From Desulfobulbaceae bacterium (lineage in GTDB: Bacteria; Desulfobacterota; Desulfobulbia; Desulfobulbales; Desulfocapsaceae): 7,092 nt of DNA. Under the pieces are notes generated by a model. It was given only the letters and a program-made list of their open reading frames with translations. It did no database searches and had not been told where the DNA came from. The stretch lies in contig JAUVON010000141.1 of assembly GCA_030599175.1 (NCBI GenBank), positions 1-7,092 on the forward strand, written 5' to 3'. The first letter of the stretch is position 1; each line of letters opens with the position of its first letter. The translations under genes were made by a program, and so were the position numbers. Positions 1-5,635 of the stretch are shown here, piece by piece.

Positions 1-331
1 GTGACATTGTCCAGGTTGCTGTGCGGCATAAAAGGTCAGATTCTCCATTGGCCAGAGCGGTAAAGCGTGCCTGACTACTGACAGATTGGATTTCCATTTT
101 CTTTTTGTCTCCAAAAATGGCTGCCGCTACAGCCTGACATACTGACACATCAAGGCCATACCAGTTGCCGTTGGCATCGAGATTATAAAAACCACCTGAA
201 GGCGTACCAACCTGACAGCGTAAGTGGCCACGTTTTTTAACAGTATCTAATGTACCACCTGCTGAAGCGGCAATGGGAGCTACCATTACCGCAAACGCTA
301 CAATCGATGTGAGTAGTGTTGAGAGTTTCAT
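1..331 (-). CDS. AapJ/BztA-like amino-acid ABC transporter substrate-binding protein, N-terminal part
   Basis: Reading leftward from the ATG at 331, 110 codons are open up to the window edge, so the C-terminal two thirds are missing. Residues 1-24 are a clear Sec signal peptide: a Lys after Met, a hydrophobic core, and an Ala-Ala-Ser-Ala cleavage site followed by Gly-Gly. The mature start (TLDTVKKRGHLRCQVG), then GNWYGLDVSVCQAVAAAIFGD (residues about 54-74 in this reading), RFTALANGESDLLCR and TWTMS follow the pattern of periplasmic general L-amino-acid binding proteins (AapJ, BztA; SBP_bac_3 fold). By family knowledge these bind amino acids in the periplasm and deliver them to an AapQMP-type permease and ATPase, which would lie to the left outside the window. 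A strong GGAGGG ribosome-binding site stands 9 bases before the ATG. The family call is firm; ligand range is unknown. Confidence 0.9.
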   Translation of the reverse strand, partial: MKLSTLLTSIVAFAVMVAPIAASAGGTLDTVKKRGHLRCQVGTPSGGFYNLDANGNWYGLDVSVCQAVAAAIFGDKKKMEIQSVSSQARFTALANGESDLLCRTATWTMS

Positions 332-514
332 TGAGTTTTTCCCTCCATTTAAGAGTTTTTGATTTGATGCTGACTAAATAATCACTTTACAAATCAGCAA
401 TCATGAAAGTGAAAAACAAGAAGTTTTTCACCCGAAGTTACCTTTGTTGGCGACTACCTTCCCGGTATGAAACAGAATATCAGAGCCTTCAGCTCCTCCT
501 TTTTTTTGTATTGC
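332..514 (-). promoter_or_regulatory. Leader/promoter region of the amino-acid binding protein gene
   Basis: This 183-bp gap separates the GntR gene from the binding-protein gene on the same strand. It is A/T-rich near the binding-protein start, contains the perfect inverted repeat at 409-431 and a weaker 5-bp dyad GCTGA/TCAGC at 369-398. I found no convincing -35/-10 pair and no sigma-54 motif. A gap of this size with palindromes suggests the transporter has its own regulated promoter rather than only reading through from the GntR gene; this is inference. Confidence 0.35.
409..431. repeat. Perfect 9-bp inverted repeat, candidate operator or weak hairpin
   Basis: GTGAAAAAC (409-417) and GTTTTTCAC (423-431) are exact reverse complements around a 5-base centre. 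The element lies 78 bp upstream of the binding-protein start codon and 84 bp after the GntR stop codon. The stem is A/T-rich and no clean U-tract follows on the minus strand, so an intrinsic terminator is unlikely. A protein binding site, possibly for the neighbouring GntR regulator, fits better. Confidence 0.45.
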
Positions 515-1213
515 TTATCGGTTTTTGAAAATACCTTCAAAGGTGCGACGAACATGTTGTTTCATAAGTTTTCCAGCCTTATCAGCATCCCTTTTTGCTA
601 TGGCTTCCGTGATTTTCATGTGCTGGGCTGGAGAAATCTTAAACTCCCTCTCTGCCATGCTCACCTTAAATTGATAATAGCGAAAGAAAACATAGCAATT
701 TGATCGCCAAAAAATGTGCTGGCTATATTGCTGCAAATATTTATTTTTACTTATTTGTGCTATGAAACTGTGGAAGGTTTCATTAATTGCTGAATAGCCG
801 ATTATATCCCCCGATTCTCCGGTCTCCACTTCCTCCTGGAGAATCATCTGAAGTTCGTCAATATCTTCATTCGAGGCATGGAGAGCGGCCGATGCTGCTG
901 CCTGAGACTCTATATTTTCACGTGCGAAAAAAACATGTTCAGCATCTTCCGGGGTCAAAGAGGGAATAAAACATCCTTTTTTACTCTTTTTATCGAGAAA
1001 CCCTTTGGCTACAAGTTGTCCCAGCGCGTGATGCACCGGGGTTCGGGATTTTAGATTTAAACGCTCTGTTATTTCGGCTTCGAGAAGAAAATCACCAGGT
1101 TTGTAGTGGTTTTCAAGGATTAATGCAACAATTGAATCGTACGCAAATTCTTCAAGATTTTCTTTTTTTCTCATTTTTATGGGGCCCATTGTTAGAGCTT
1201 GACATGCGTTCAT
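515..1213 (-). CDS. GntR-family transcriptional regulator, FadR/FCD subfamily
   Basis: The 232-residue product has an N-terminal winged helix-turn-helix (about residues 18-85, with YKPGDFLLEAEITERLNLKS, then RTPVHHAL and KKGCFIPSLTP) and an all-helical FCD ligand domain (about 95-225). Length matches the subfamily. FCD metal-site positions are visible as N144-x3-H148, H198 and H220; the usual Asp is Asn here. In the recognition helix the usual TPVREAL reads TPVHHAL. Such proteins are cytoplasmic DNA-binding repressors or activators that respond to small carboxylates or amino acids. The gene reads towards an amino-acid binding protein gene, its likely target. The start is uncertain: ATGs at 1213, 1189 and 1174 all lack a clear ribosome-binding site, and starting at 1174 (MRKKENLEEF) would give a more typical N-terminus and free the upstream repeats to act as operator. 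Confidence 0.9.
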   Translation of the reverse strand: MNACQALTMGPIKMRKKENLEEFAYDSIVALILENHYKPGDFLLEAEITERLNLKSRTPVHHALGQLVAKGFLDKKSKKGCFIPSLTPEDAEHVFFARENIESQAAASAALHASNEDIDELQMILQEEVETGESGDIIGYSAINETFHSFIAQISKNKYLQQYSQHIFWRSNCYVFFRYYQFKVSMAEREFKISPAQHMKITEAIAKRDADKAGKLMKQHVRRTFEGIFKNR

Positions 1214-1233
1214 TTATGCGTACATTAATGCAT
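1204..1233. promoter_or_regulatory. Tandem 12-bp repeats with imperfect palindrome, candidate GntR operator
   Basis: ATGCGTTCATTT (1204-1215) is followed directly by ATGCGTACATTA (1216-1227), matching at 10 of 12 positions, and then ATGCAT. Positions 1216-1233 also form an imperfect 18-bp palindrome with perfect outer arms ATGC/GCAT. GntR-type proteins bind short palindromes near their own start, so this is a plausible autoregulatory site. It overlaps the most upstream possible start codon (1213), which favours translation from 1189 or 1174. Confidence 0.35.
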
Positions 1234-1239
1234 TGTTGA

Positions 1240-1268
1240 TTGATTCGTCAAGAGAATTTTTGTATGGT
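1240..1268 (+). promoter_or_regulatory. Possible sigma-70 promoter of the metallophosphoesterase gene
   Basis: TTGATT (1240-1245) and TATGGT (1263-1268) are separated by 17 bp and each match four of six consensus bases. Initiation near 1275 would give a leader of about 77 bases. The candidate GntR operator ends 6 bp upstream of the -35, so the same regulator could influence both divergent genes. The match is modest and could be chance. Confidence 0.25.
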
Positions 1269-1337
1269 CGGAAGCATCAATTCAAAAAAGGGATGACCGG
1301 GTTCTGGACGTCTGATCAATGGAAATCATCACTGAAT

Positions 1338-1343
1338 AGAGGA
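1338..1343 (+). promoter_or_regulatory. Ribosome-binding site that fixes a GTG start
   Basis: AGAGGA ends 8 bases before the GTG at 1352. This supports GTG as the real start, consistent with the N-terminal strand MNILHISDLH being the expected beginning of the fold. A second purine stretch (AGGAG at 1348-1352) overlaps the start codon and is too close to act. Confidence 0.6.
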
Positions 1344-1351
1344 AAACAGGA

Positions 1352-2194
1352 GTGAATATTTTACATATATCCGATTTACATTTTGGAACACGCCATTGGG
1401 ATGGTAATGACGAGATGTTGCTGGATAAAATCAATTCATATCCCGCCGATATGGTTATTAATACAGGTGACAACACCTCTGATGGGCTGGAAAGTGAGTA
1501 TCAGGATGTGGCACGGTTCTTAAAGGGTATCACCTGTGAGAACGTTATTTCTATTGTCGGCAATCATGATAAACGAAATATGCGATCACATGAATATTTC
1601 GCGAAATACATCGATCATAATGAGATGATTTTACCGGCAAGACCAGACCTGACAACCAAGAAGAACCTTTACTTGCGACGGGATATTACAAAAGTAGATA
1701 ATTATTTCACTGATATTAATTATATTAAGCTGCTTACTATTAATAGCACGACTGTTCTGGTTATCTGTATAGATTCCAATATTCTATATGAAGACGAAGG
1801 TTTCGTTGAGAAGGAAATTTTAAGAGAGATTTCCAGGAAGATTAACCGGATGAAATATGATAAGTCCATGATGTTGATTCACCACTCAATTCTCACCGGT
1901 GATGTGACTCCGCTTCTGAATCCATTATTATTGACCGCTTTTGTCAGGGAACATGAAATAGAGGATGTTTTCTGTGGTCACACCCACCTGCTGGAGTTGA
2001 GAAAAAGCACAGATCTCTATTTTAATAATTCTTTTACCCAGTACCTGGTTGGTTCACTGTCATCAAGCAACCGTGTGGGTGATGATAATATGTTTTTATT
2101 TTTGGAAAATTGGGGAACCTCCAAAGTGAGAATTCATTTGATTAGAATTCTTCTTGAAGATGGTGTTATGAGTTTTGTTGAAGAATTAATTTAA
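1352..2194 (+). CDS. Calcineurin-like metallophosphoesterase, stand-alone
   Basis: The 280-residue cytoplasmic protein (no signal peptide or membrane segment seen) has the full dinuclear metal signature in order: D8-L-H10, G39-D40, G70-N71-H72-D73, H177-H178 and G209-H210-T211-H212. These residues bind two metal ions and the catalytic water in the calcineurin-like superfamily. The compact GNHD...GHTH layout resembles class III cyclic-nucleotide phosphodiesterases (CpdA type) and other small phosphoesterases; the substrate cannot be read from sequence. An insertion of about 50 residues around 85-135, with many charged residues, lies between the GNHD motif and the next core strand. No SbcC-like or other partner gene is adjacent. 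The gene is visibly richer in A/T than the kinase, regulator and permease genes, so horizontal gain is possible. It converges on the response regulator gene, 17 bp between stops. Confidence 0.9.
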   Translation: MNILHISDLHFGTRHWDGNDEMLLDKINSYPADMVINTGDNTSDGLESEYQDVARFLKGITCENVISIVGNHDKRNMRSHEYFAKYIDHNEMILPARPDLTTKKNLYLRRDITKVDNYFTDINYIKLLTINSTTVLVICIDSNILYEDEGFVEKEILREISRKINRMKYDKSMMLIHHSILTGDVTPLLNPLLLTAFVREHEIEDVFCGHTHLLELRKSTDLYFNNSFTQYLVGSLSSSNRVGDDNMFLFLENWGTSKVRIHLIRILLEDGVMSFVEELI

Positions 2195-2211
2195 ATTGAA
2201 GCAGTGGCTGA

Positions 2212-3597
2212 TCACGAGATTCGAAAACCGTTACTTTCATACTTTTTTAATTTGCGCCACAGAGAAACCCGATCAATACCAATTATTTTGGCGGCTTTGG
2301 TTTTGTTGCCGTTGACGCTCCTGAGCACTGCCAGGATATATTCCCGCTCATTCTCCTCAAGACTCTTTTGGGTGTCCATATGCTTTGCAGGGGGCTGGCT
2401 TATCACAGGGTAGTTACAAGCATGCAATTCAGTGGGCAGGTGGCAGAGCTGAACATCGTCATCACCGCACAAAGCCAATGCCCGTTCTATAATATTTTCC
2501 AGCTCTCGTGCATTACCGGGAAAGTCATACTCTTCGAGGCACTTCAGAGCCCCAGTGCTGACGGCATGAGTTTGGTCATCCTCACGTGAAAACTTGGCAA
2601 GAAAATAGTTGACCAGCAGGGGAATGTCATCCCGGCGCTCACGCAAAGGGGGGATGTGCAGGGTCACCACGTTGAGGCGGTAGTAGAGATCCTGTCGAAA
2701 TGCCCCATCCTCTATATCCTGCTTAAGGTCACGGTTGGTGGCCGCTAGAATACGCACATCAATGGGGATCTCCTTAGTGTCGCCTATACGAATTATCTTT
2801 TTTTCCTGCAGTGCCCGTAAGAGCTTGACCTGCATGACCAATGGCATTTCGCCGATTTCATCAAAAAGAACCACACCGCCGGAAGCAGATTCCAATAAAC
2901 CCCGGTGCATTTTGCCAGCACCGGTAAAAGCATCCTTGGTATGACCGAAGAGTTCGTTGAGTACAAGCTCCTCATTCATGGCACCACAGTTGATTGGTAA
3001 AAATCGTTTGCCGGCTCGGGGGCTGAGCTCGTATATAGTCCGAGCCACCAGCTCTTTGCCGGTACCGGTTTCTCCCGTAATGAGGATATTACAATCCGAT
3101 TGAGCGAAATGGGCAATAGCATCTTTTAATTTCAGGATTTCCCTATTATGGCCAATGAACTGAGTTACACCCTGCTGCGCTTTGATCCTCTGTTTCAAAA
3201 AACTGATTTCGCGGCGCAACATGGTTTTCTCAGTCGCCTTGACAATAAGGTCATGGAGCTCTTTCAGTTTGATCGGTTTGGCCATATAATAAAAGGCACC
3301 ACGGGACATGGCCTTCACTGCGGAGTTAATAGTGGCGTAACCAGTGATAATTATTACCTCTATTTCAGGATAAAACTGTTTAGCACTCTCCATTACCTGG
3401 ACACCATCAACATCCGGCATCTTAAGATCGGTAATAACCAGATCAAAAGCCTTGAGATTGAGAAGCGAAATGGCATCACTGCCATTTGCAGCCGTGGTTA
3501 CCTGGTATCCCCGCTGCACCAGAAAATGACTGACATTCTGTAAATTAATTACCTCATCATCCACCAACAGGATGCTGATTGTAGCTTCTTCAGACAT
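2212..3597 (-). CDS. NtrC-family sigma-54-dependent response regulator
   Basis: The 461-residue product has three domains. The receiver (about 5-122) shows acidic pocket D13/D14, phosphoacceptor D57, T85 and K107. The AAA+ sigma-54 activation domain (about 145-375) shows Walker A GETGTGKE (175-182), the sigma-54-contacting loop as DAFTGA (222-227), Walker B VVLFDEIGE (D246-E247), sensor I ATNRD and sensor II GNARELEN. A Fis-type helix-turn-helix is at about 415-452 (NGNKTKAAKIIGIDRVSLWRK). The protein hydrolyses ATP to open sigma-54 promoters when phosphorylated. The start is supported by AGGAG four bases before the ATG. The kinase gene ends 17 bp upstream, so the two form an operon. The divergent permease gene has a consensus sigma-54 promoter, making it the prime target. 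The first Gly of GAFTGA is replaced by Asp; the FTGA part needed for contact is intact. Confidence 0.97.
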   Translation of the reverse strand: MSEEATISILLVDDEVINLQNVSHFLVQRGYQVTTAANGSDAISLLNLKAFDLVITDLKMPDVDGVQVMESAKQFYPEIEVIIITGYATINSAVKAMSRGAFYYMAKPIKLKELHDLIVKATEKTMLRREISFLKQRIKAQQGVTQFIGHNREILKLKDAIAHFAQSDCNILITGETGTGKELVARTIYELSPRAGKRFLPINCGAMNEELVLNELFGHTKDAFTGAGKMHRGLLESASGGVVLFDEIGEMPLVMQVKLLRALQEKKIIRIGDTKEIPIDVRILAATNRDLKQDIEDGAFRQDLYYRLNVVTLHIPPLRERRDDIPLLVNYFLAKFSREDDQTHAVSTGALKCLEEYDFPGNARELENIIERALALCGDDDVQLCHLPTELHACNYPVISQPPAKHMDTQKSLEENEREYILAVLRSVNGNKTKAAKIIGIDRVSLWRKLKKYESNGFRIS

Positions 3598-3614
3598 TTT
3601 TCTCCTGACTTGAC

Positions 3615-5045
3615 TTAACTTGTGACAACATGGGGTTTATGGGCAAAGGGTAGAGTAATAACAAACTGAGTGCCTTTACCCTTCTCTGATTTCACCTGGA
3701 TAGTACCATTATGCTTCTGAATAATGCCATAGACTACGGCCAGACCAAGACCGGTGCCATTCCCCTCATCTTTAGTGGTGAAAAACGGGTCGAATACTTT
3801 CTGCAGATTCTCTACTTTGATGCCGACACCAGTATCTCTTATGGTAATAATCGCCTGGTTGTCCTTGGCTACAGCTCTGATGTCCACTCGTCCTGGTGGG
3901 ATTTCAATAGCCTGAACACTATTAATAATCAGGTTGAGCAATGCCTCCACCATCTTCTGGACATCAAGATTCAGAGTGAAATTTTCCGGAACATTATGTT
4001 CAACAGTGATGCCGGCAGGAACCTCACTGGCGACAAGATGCATGACCTTATCCACCACTGTCTTTAATTGAACTTCCTTCATTGAGAAAGTTTGGGCCCT
4101 GGAAAATTCCAGCAGTTCCCGAACAATTTCACCAGCTCGCTGAGTTTCCTGATCAATAGTCTTTAACATCTGCATGACAAAAGGACATTGTTCAGCATCA
4201 GTTTCAGCCAGGGCAAGCTGGCAGGATGTGGCAATATTATTGAGCGGGTTGTTAATCTGATGGGCTGTGCCCGAGGCAAGGGTTCCAATGGAAGAAAGCT
4301 TCTTGGCCTGAAAGAGTTGCTCCTGATGCTCTTCCAACTCTGTGACCATGTTATTAAAGGTGTGCAGCACCGAGTTAACCTCATCACGCTTTGGGGGCAG
4401 TGGCAACTTGCGAAAAGTGCCCGCCGCGATAGCTTTCGCTGCTGTTTCAATAGATTTCAGCGGGATAATGATTGTGCCGTAAAGAAGTGCCAAAGCAGCA
4501 ATAGTAAGGAGAATAAAAATGGCAATAGATTGAAAGAGCAATACCTTAAAATGGCTAACAAAATCTGTCATTTTTTTTTGCTCATTTTGGACAAGTTTAT
4601 CAGTAATACGAACCAAATCATGGCCAATATGCCGTAAAGTTACCAGTGGAGAGCACTCGGAATCACTGATTTCCTGCATACATGTAGCTTTAAAAGCATG
4701 AAACGTTTCTACATAATCCCAAAGTTTTTTTTGCAGCTCATCCAATTGATGGGGATGGGCAATTAATGTTGAATCTCTTTTCAGCTTGGATATATATTGC
4801 TGAGCTTCATTCACATATTCGATAACTCGAAGATAATCTTCTTCATCGTGACGAATGATGAAGTTTTTCTCGTAACGTCTGATTTCAAGACATGTATTGC
4901 TGAGCTTCCCGGCATGCATAAGATGGGAGACATCCTCTTTAAATATATTGAAATCACGAAGGTAAATACTACCATAAATGGCGTAGAAAGCGAGGTAGAG
5001 CAAGAGCCATAAAATCATTTTTTGACGTATATTCAGATAAATCAT
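3615..5045 (-). CDS. Membrane sensor histidine kinase, NtrB-type partner of the downstream regulator
   Basis: From the ATG at 5045 the protein has 476 residues (numbering below). A transmembrane helix (about 10-30) precedes a periplasmic, apparently all-helical sensor region of about 140 residues containing CLEIRRYEKNFIIRHDEEDY. A second transmembrane helix (about 168-193) leads into HAMP (about 192-244), then HisKA with the H-box SGTAHQINNPLNNI (phospho-His H262). The HATPase domain shows the N-box LLNLIINSVQA (N371, N375), G1 DTGVG (404-408), F-box VFDPFFTTK and G2 GTGLGL (430-435), so it should be an active kinase. The all-helical sensor with an E-K-N-F-I-I-R type motif resembles HBM or four-helix-bundle ligand domains of chemoreceptors. 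The reading frame extends to a TTG at 5111, which would add 22 residues; the ATG start is preferred because IRQKMILWLLL is a typical kinase beginning, although neither start has a good ribosome-binding site. Confidence 0.95.
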   Translation of the reverse strand: MIYLNIRQKMILWLLLYLAFYAIYGSIYLRDFNIFKEDVSHLMHAGKLSNTCLEIRRYEKNFIIRHDEEDYLRVIEYVNEAQQYISKLKRDSTLIAHPHQLDELQKKLWDYVETFHAFKATCMQEISDSECSPLVTLRHIGHDLVRITDKLVQNEQKKMTDFVSHFKVLLFQSIAIFILLTIAALALLYGTIIIPLKSIETAAKAIAAGTFRKLPLPPKRDEVNSVLHTFNNMVTELEEHQEQLFQAKKLSSIGTLASGTAHQINNPLNNIATSCQLALAETDAEQCPFVMQMLKTIDQETQRAGEIVRELLEFSRAQTFSMKEVQLKTVVDKVMHLVASEVPAGITVEHNVPENFTLNLDVQKMVEALLNLIINSVQAIEIPPGRVDIRAVAKDNQAIITIRDTGVGIKVENLQKVFDPFFTTKDEGNGTGLGLAVVYGIIQKHNGTIQVKSEKGKGTQFVITLPFAHKPHVVTS

Positions 5046-5120
5046 AATGGATTCTTTAAAAGGCAGTTGAAATTTTATGTCATCTGAGAAAGAGATCTTC
5101 AACCGAGACAAATGAGCGAA

Positions 5121-5249
5121 TTAGATTTTGGATGAACCGTTGCTCTCACTCTCTTTTGCAATTTCCAGACCATAAGGACTAAGGCTTACCTGCTTGATCT
5201 CAATCAGCAAGACATGTTTCTTTTGATTCCCAATGAGATGGAAAAACAT
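5121..5249 (-). CDS. Possible 42-residue small protein or leader peptide
   Basis: An ATG at 5249 opens a 42-codon frame ending at TAA (5121-5123), just before the kinase gene and on the same strand. The product is MFFHLIGNQK...GSSKI, with a hydrophobic start, a mixed strand-like middle (HVLLIEIKQVSLSP) and an acidic, Ser-rich tail; no family is recognised. The frame stays open 15 codons upstream without a usual start codon. Only AGG two bases before the ATG resembles a ribosome-binding site, which is too close. It could be a leader peptide, a small membrane-associated partner of the kinase, or chance. Reported because it fills the kinase leader. Confidence 0.25.
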   Translation of the reverse strand: MFFHLIGNQKKHVLLIEIKQVSLSPYGLEIAKESESNGSSKI

Positions 5250-5273
5250 TACCTGTGTTAAAGCTTTTTTAAT

Positions 5274-5302
5274 AGAATAGCTTCTGTTTCGTTTTTAGGC
5301 AA
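5274..5302 (-). promoter_or_regulatory. Possible sigma-70 promoter of the kinase-regulator operon
   Basis: On the minus strand TTGCCT (5302-5297) and TATTCT (5279-5274) are 17 bp apart. The -10 matches four of six consensus bases, the -35 three of six. The element lies immediately downstream of the 5308-5362 repeats for this direction, so a regulator bound there would sit at the upstream edge of the promoter. Weak as sequence, plausible by position. Confidence 0.25.
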
Positions 5303-5307
5303 AACAA

Positions 5308-5362
5308 TGTTGCAACACGCAACAATTGTTTAAATTTGCAACATTGCAAAACGCAACAATTG
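5308..5362. promoter_or_regulatory. Paired enhancer-like sites with dyad TTGC-N5-GCAA
   Basis: TTGCAACACGCAACAATTG (5310-5328) and TTGCAAAACGCAACAATTG (5344-5362) match at 18 of 19 positions and start 34 bp apart. Each contains the dyad TTGC-N5-GCAA; in the left copy it extends to TGTTGC-N5-GCAACA (5308-5324). A further variant with a 6-bp spacer (5336-5349) overlaps the right copy. The pair lies about 180-230 bp upstream of the expected transcription start of the permease. Tandem dyads at this distance are how NtrC-family regulators usually bind, so these are the probable sites of the regulator encoded at 2212-3597. Identity of the binder is inference. Confidence 0.7.
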
Positions 5363-5378
5363 CAGCATTAAATCGATT

Positions 5379-5391
5379 TATAGCTTTGATA
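5379..5391 (-). promoter_or_regulatory. IHF-like site between enhancer and promoter
   Basis: Read on the minus strand, TATCAAAGCTATA matches the IHF consensus WATCAANNNNTTR except for one base in the TTR part. Its place between the paired enhancer-like sites and the sigma-54 promoter is where IHF commonly bends DNA to bring an activator to the polymerase. Short degenerate motifs occur by chance in A/T-rich DNA. Confidence 0.3.
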
Positions 5392-5415
5392 AGCCAAGAT
5401 AATTCAATTTTGGCT
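5392..5415. repeat. 9-bp inverted repeat in the control region
   Basis: AGCCAAGAT (5392-5400) pairs with ATTTTGGCT (5407-5415) with one G-T position and a 6-base centre. It lies between the enhancer-like repeats and the sigma-54 promoter and belongs to no gene. It has no trailing T-run in either direction, so a second protein site is more likely than a terminator. Confidence 0.4.
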
Positions 5416-5519
5416 CACTCCATTATTACCCCATCGACCTCTGTTATCCTGTTACATATTGAAACAATCGGTAATTTCACTGTTTTCTTAAATATCTGAA
5501 TATTTTCTTTTCAAATAGC

Positions 5520-5535
5520 TGGCACAACGGTTGCA
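5520..5535 (+). promoter_or_regulatory. Sigma-54 (RpoN) -24/-12 promoter of the permease gene
   Basis: TGGCACAACGGTTGCA matches the TGGCAC-N5-TTGCW consensus at every defined base, with GG and GC exactly spaced. Transcription would start near 5546, giving a leader of about 90 bases before the ATG at 5636. The divergent gene pair encodes a regulator with an intact sigma-54 activation domain, which strongly supports function. Confidence 0.88.
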
Positions 5536-5623
5536 ATAAAATCACACAAAGTTCCATATTCCCTTACAATTTTCGTCGAAGCAGGAGACATGGGAAATAA
5601 CAATATTTTTAACTACTGAAACA

Positions 5624-5632
5624 ACGGGGAGA
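5624..5632 (+). promoter_or_regulatory. Ribosome-binding site of the permease gene
   Basis: A GGGGAGA stretch a few bases before the ATG at 5636 is a strong Shine-Dalgarno match and fixes that start; the protein then begins directly with a membrane helix, as expected for the family. Confidence 0.7.
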
Positions 5633-5635
5633 AAA

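Larger units (their letters stand above)
5112..5635. promoter_or_regulatory. Divergent control region between kinase operon and permease
   Basis: About 520 bp separate the kinase start region from the permease. From left to right it holds the kinase leader with a possible small ORF, a weak minus-strand promoter, a cluster of TTGCAA-containing repeats (5308-5362), an IHF-like site (5379-5391), a hairpin (5392-5415), an A/T-rich stretch of about 100 bp in which I see nothing definite, the sigma-54 promoter (5520-5535) and a permease leader of about 90 bases. This is the standard order of an enhancer-dependent promoter. Confidence 0.75.

Noticed and set aside
483..508. Short stem GAGC/GCTC followed by a T-run on the plus strand, considered as a terminator; on the minus strand it reads as an orphan AAGGAGG
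   Set aside because: The stem is only four base pairs, no plus-strand gene ends here, and no start codon follows the AAGGAGG at a useful distance.
467..703. Plus-strand open frame of 78 codons
   Set aside because: Antisense to the FCD domain of the GntR gene, no ribosome-binding site and no recognisable motif.
4188..4637. Plus-strand open frame of 149 codons
   Set aside because: Antisense to the HAMP and HisKA region of the kinase, which has clear family motifs.
5046..5111. Upstream TTG start for the histidine kinase
   Set aside because: No ribosome-binding site precedes it, it would add 22 polar residues before the usual kinase N-terminus, and the ATG at 5045 gives a standard beginning; kept only as an alternative.
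5308..5366. Repeat cluster considered as a CRISPR or plasmid-iteron array
   Set aside because: Only two full copies with dyad symmetry, no cas or replication gene nearby, and the position fits an enhancer of a sigma-54 promoter better.
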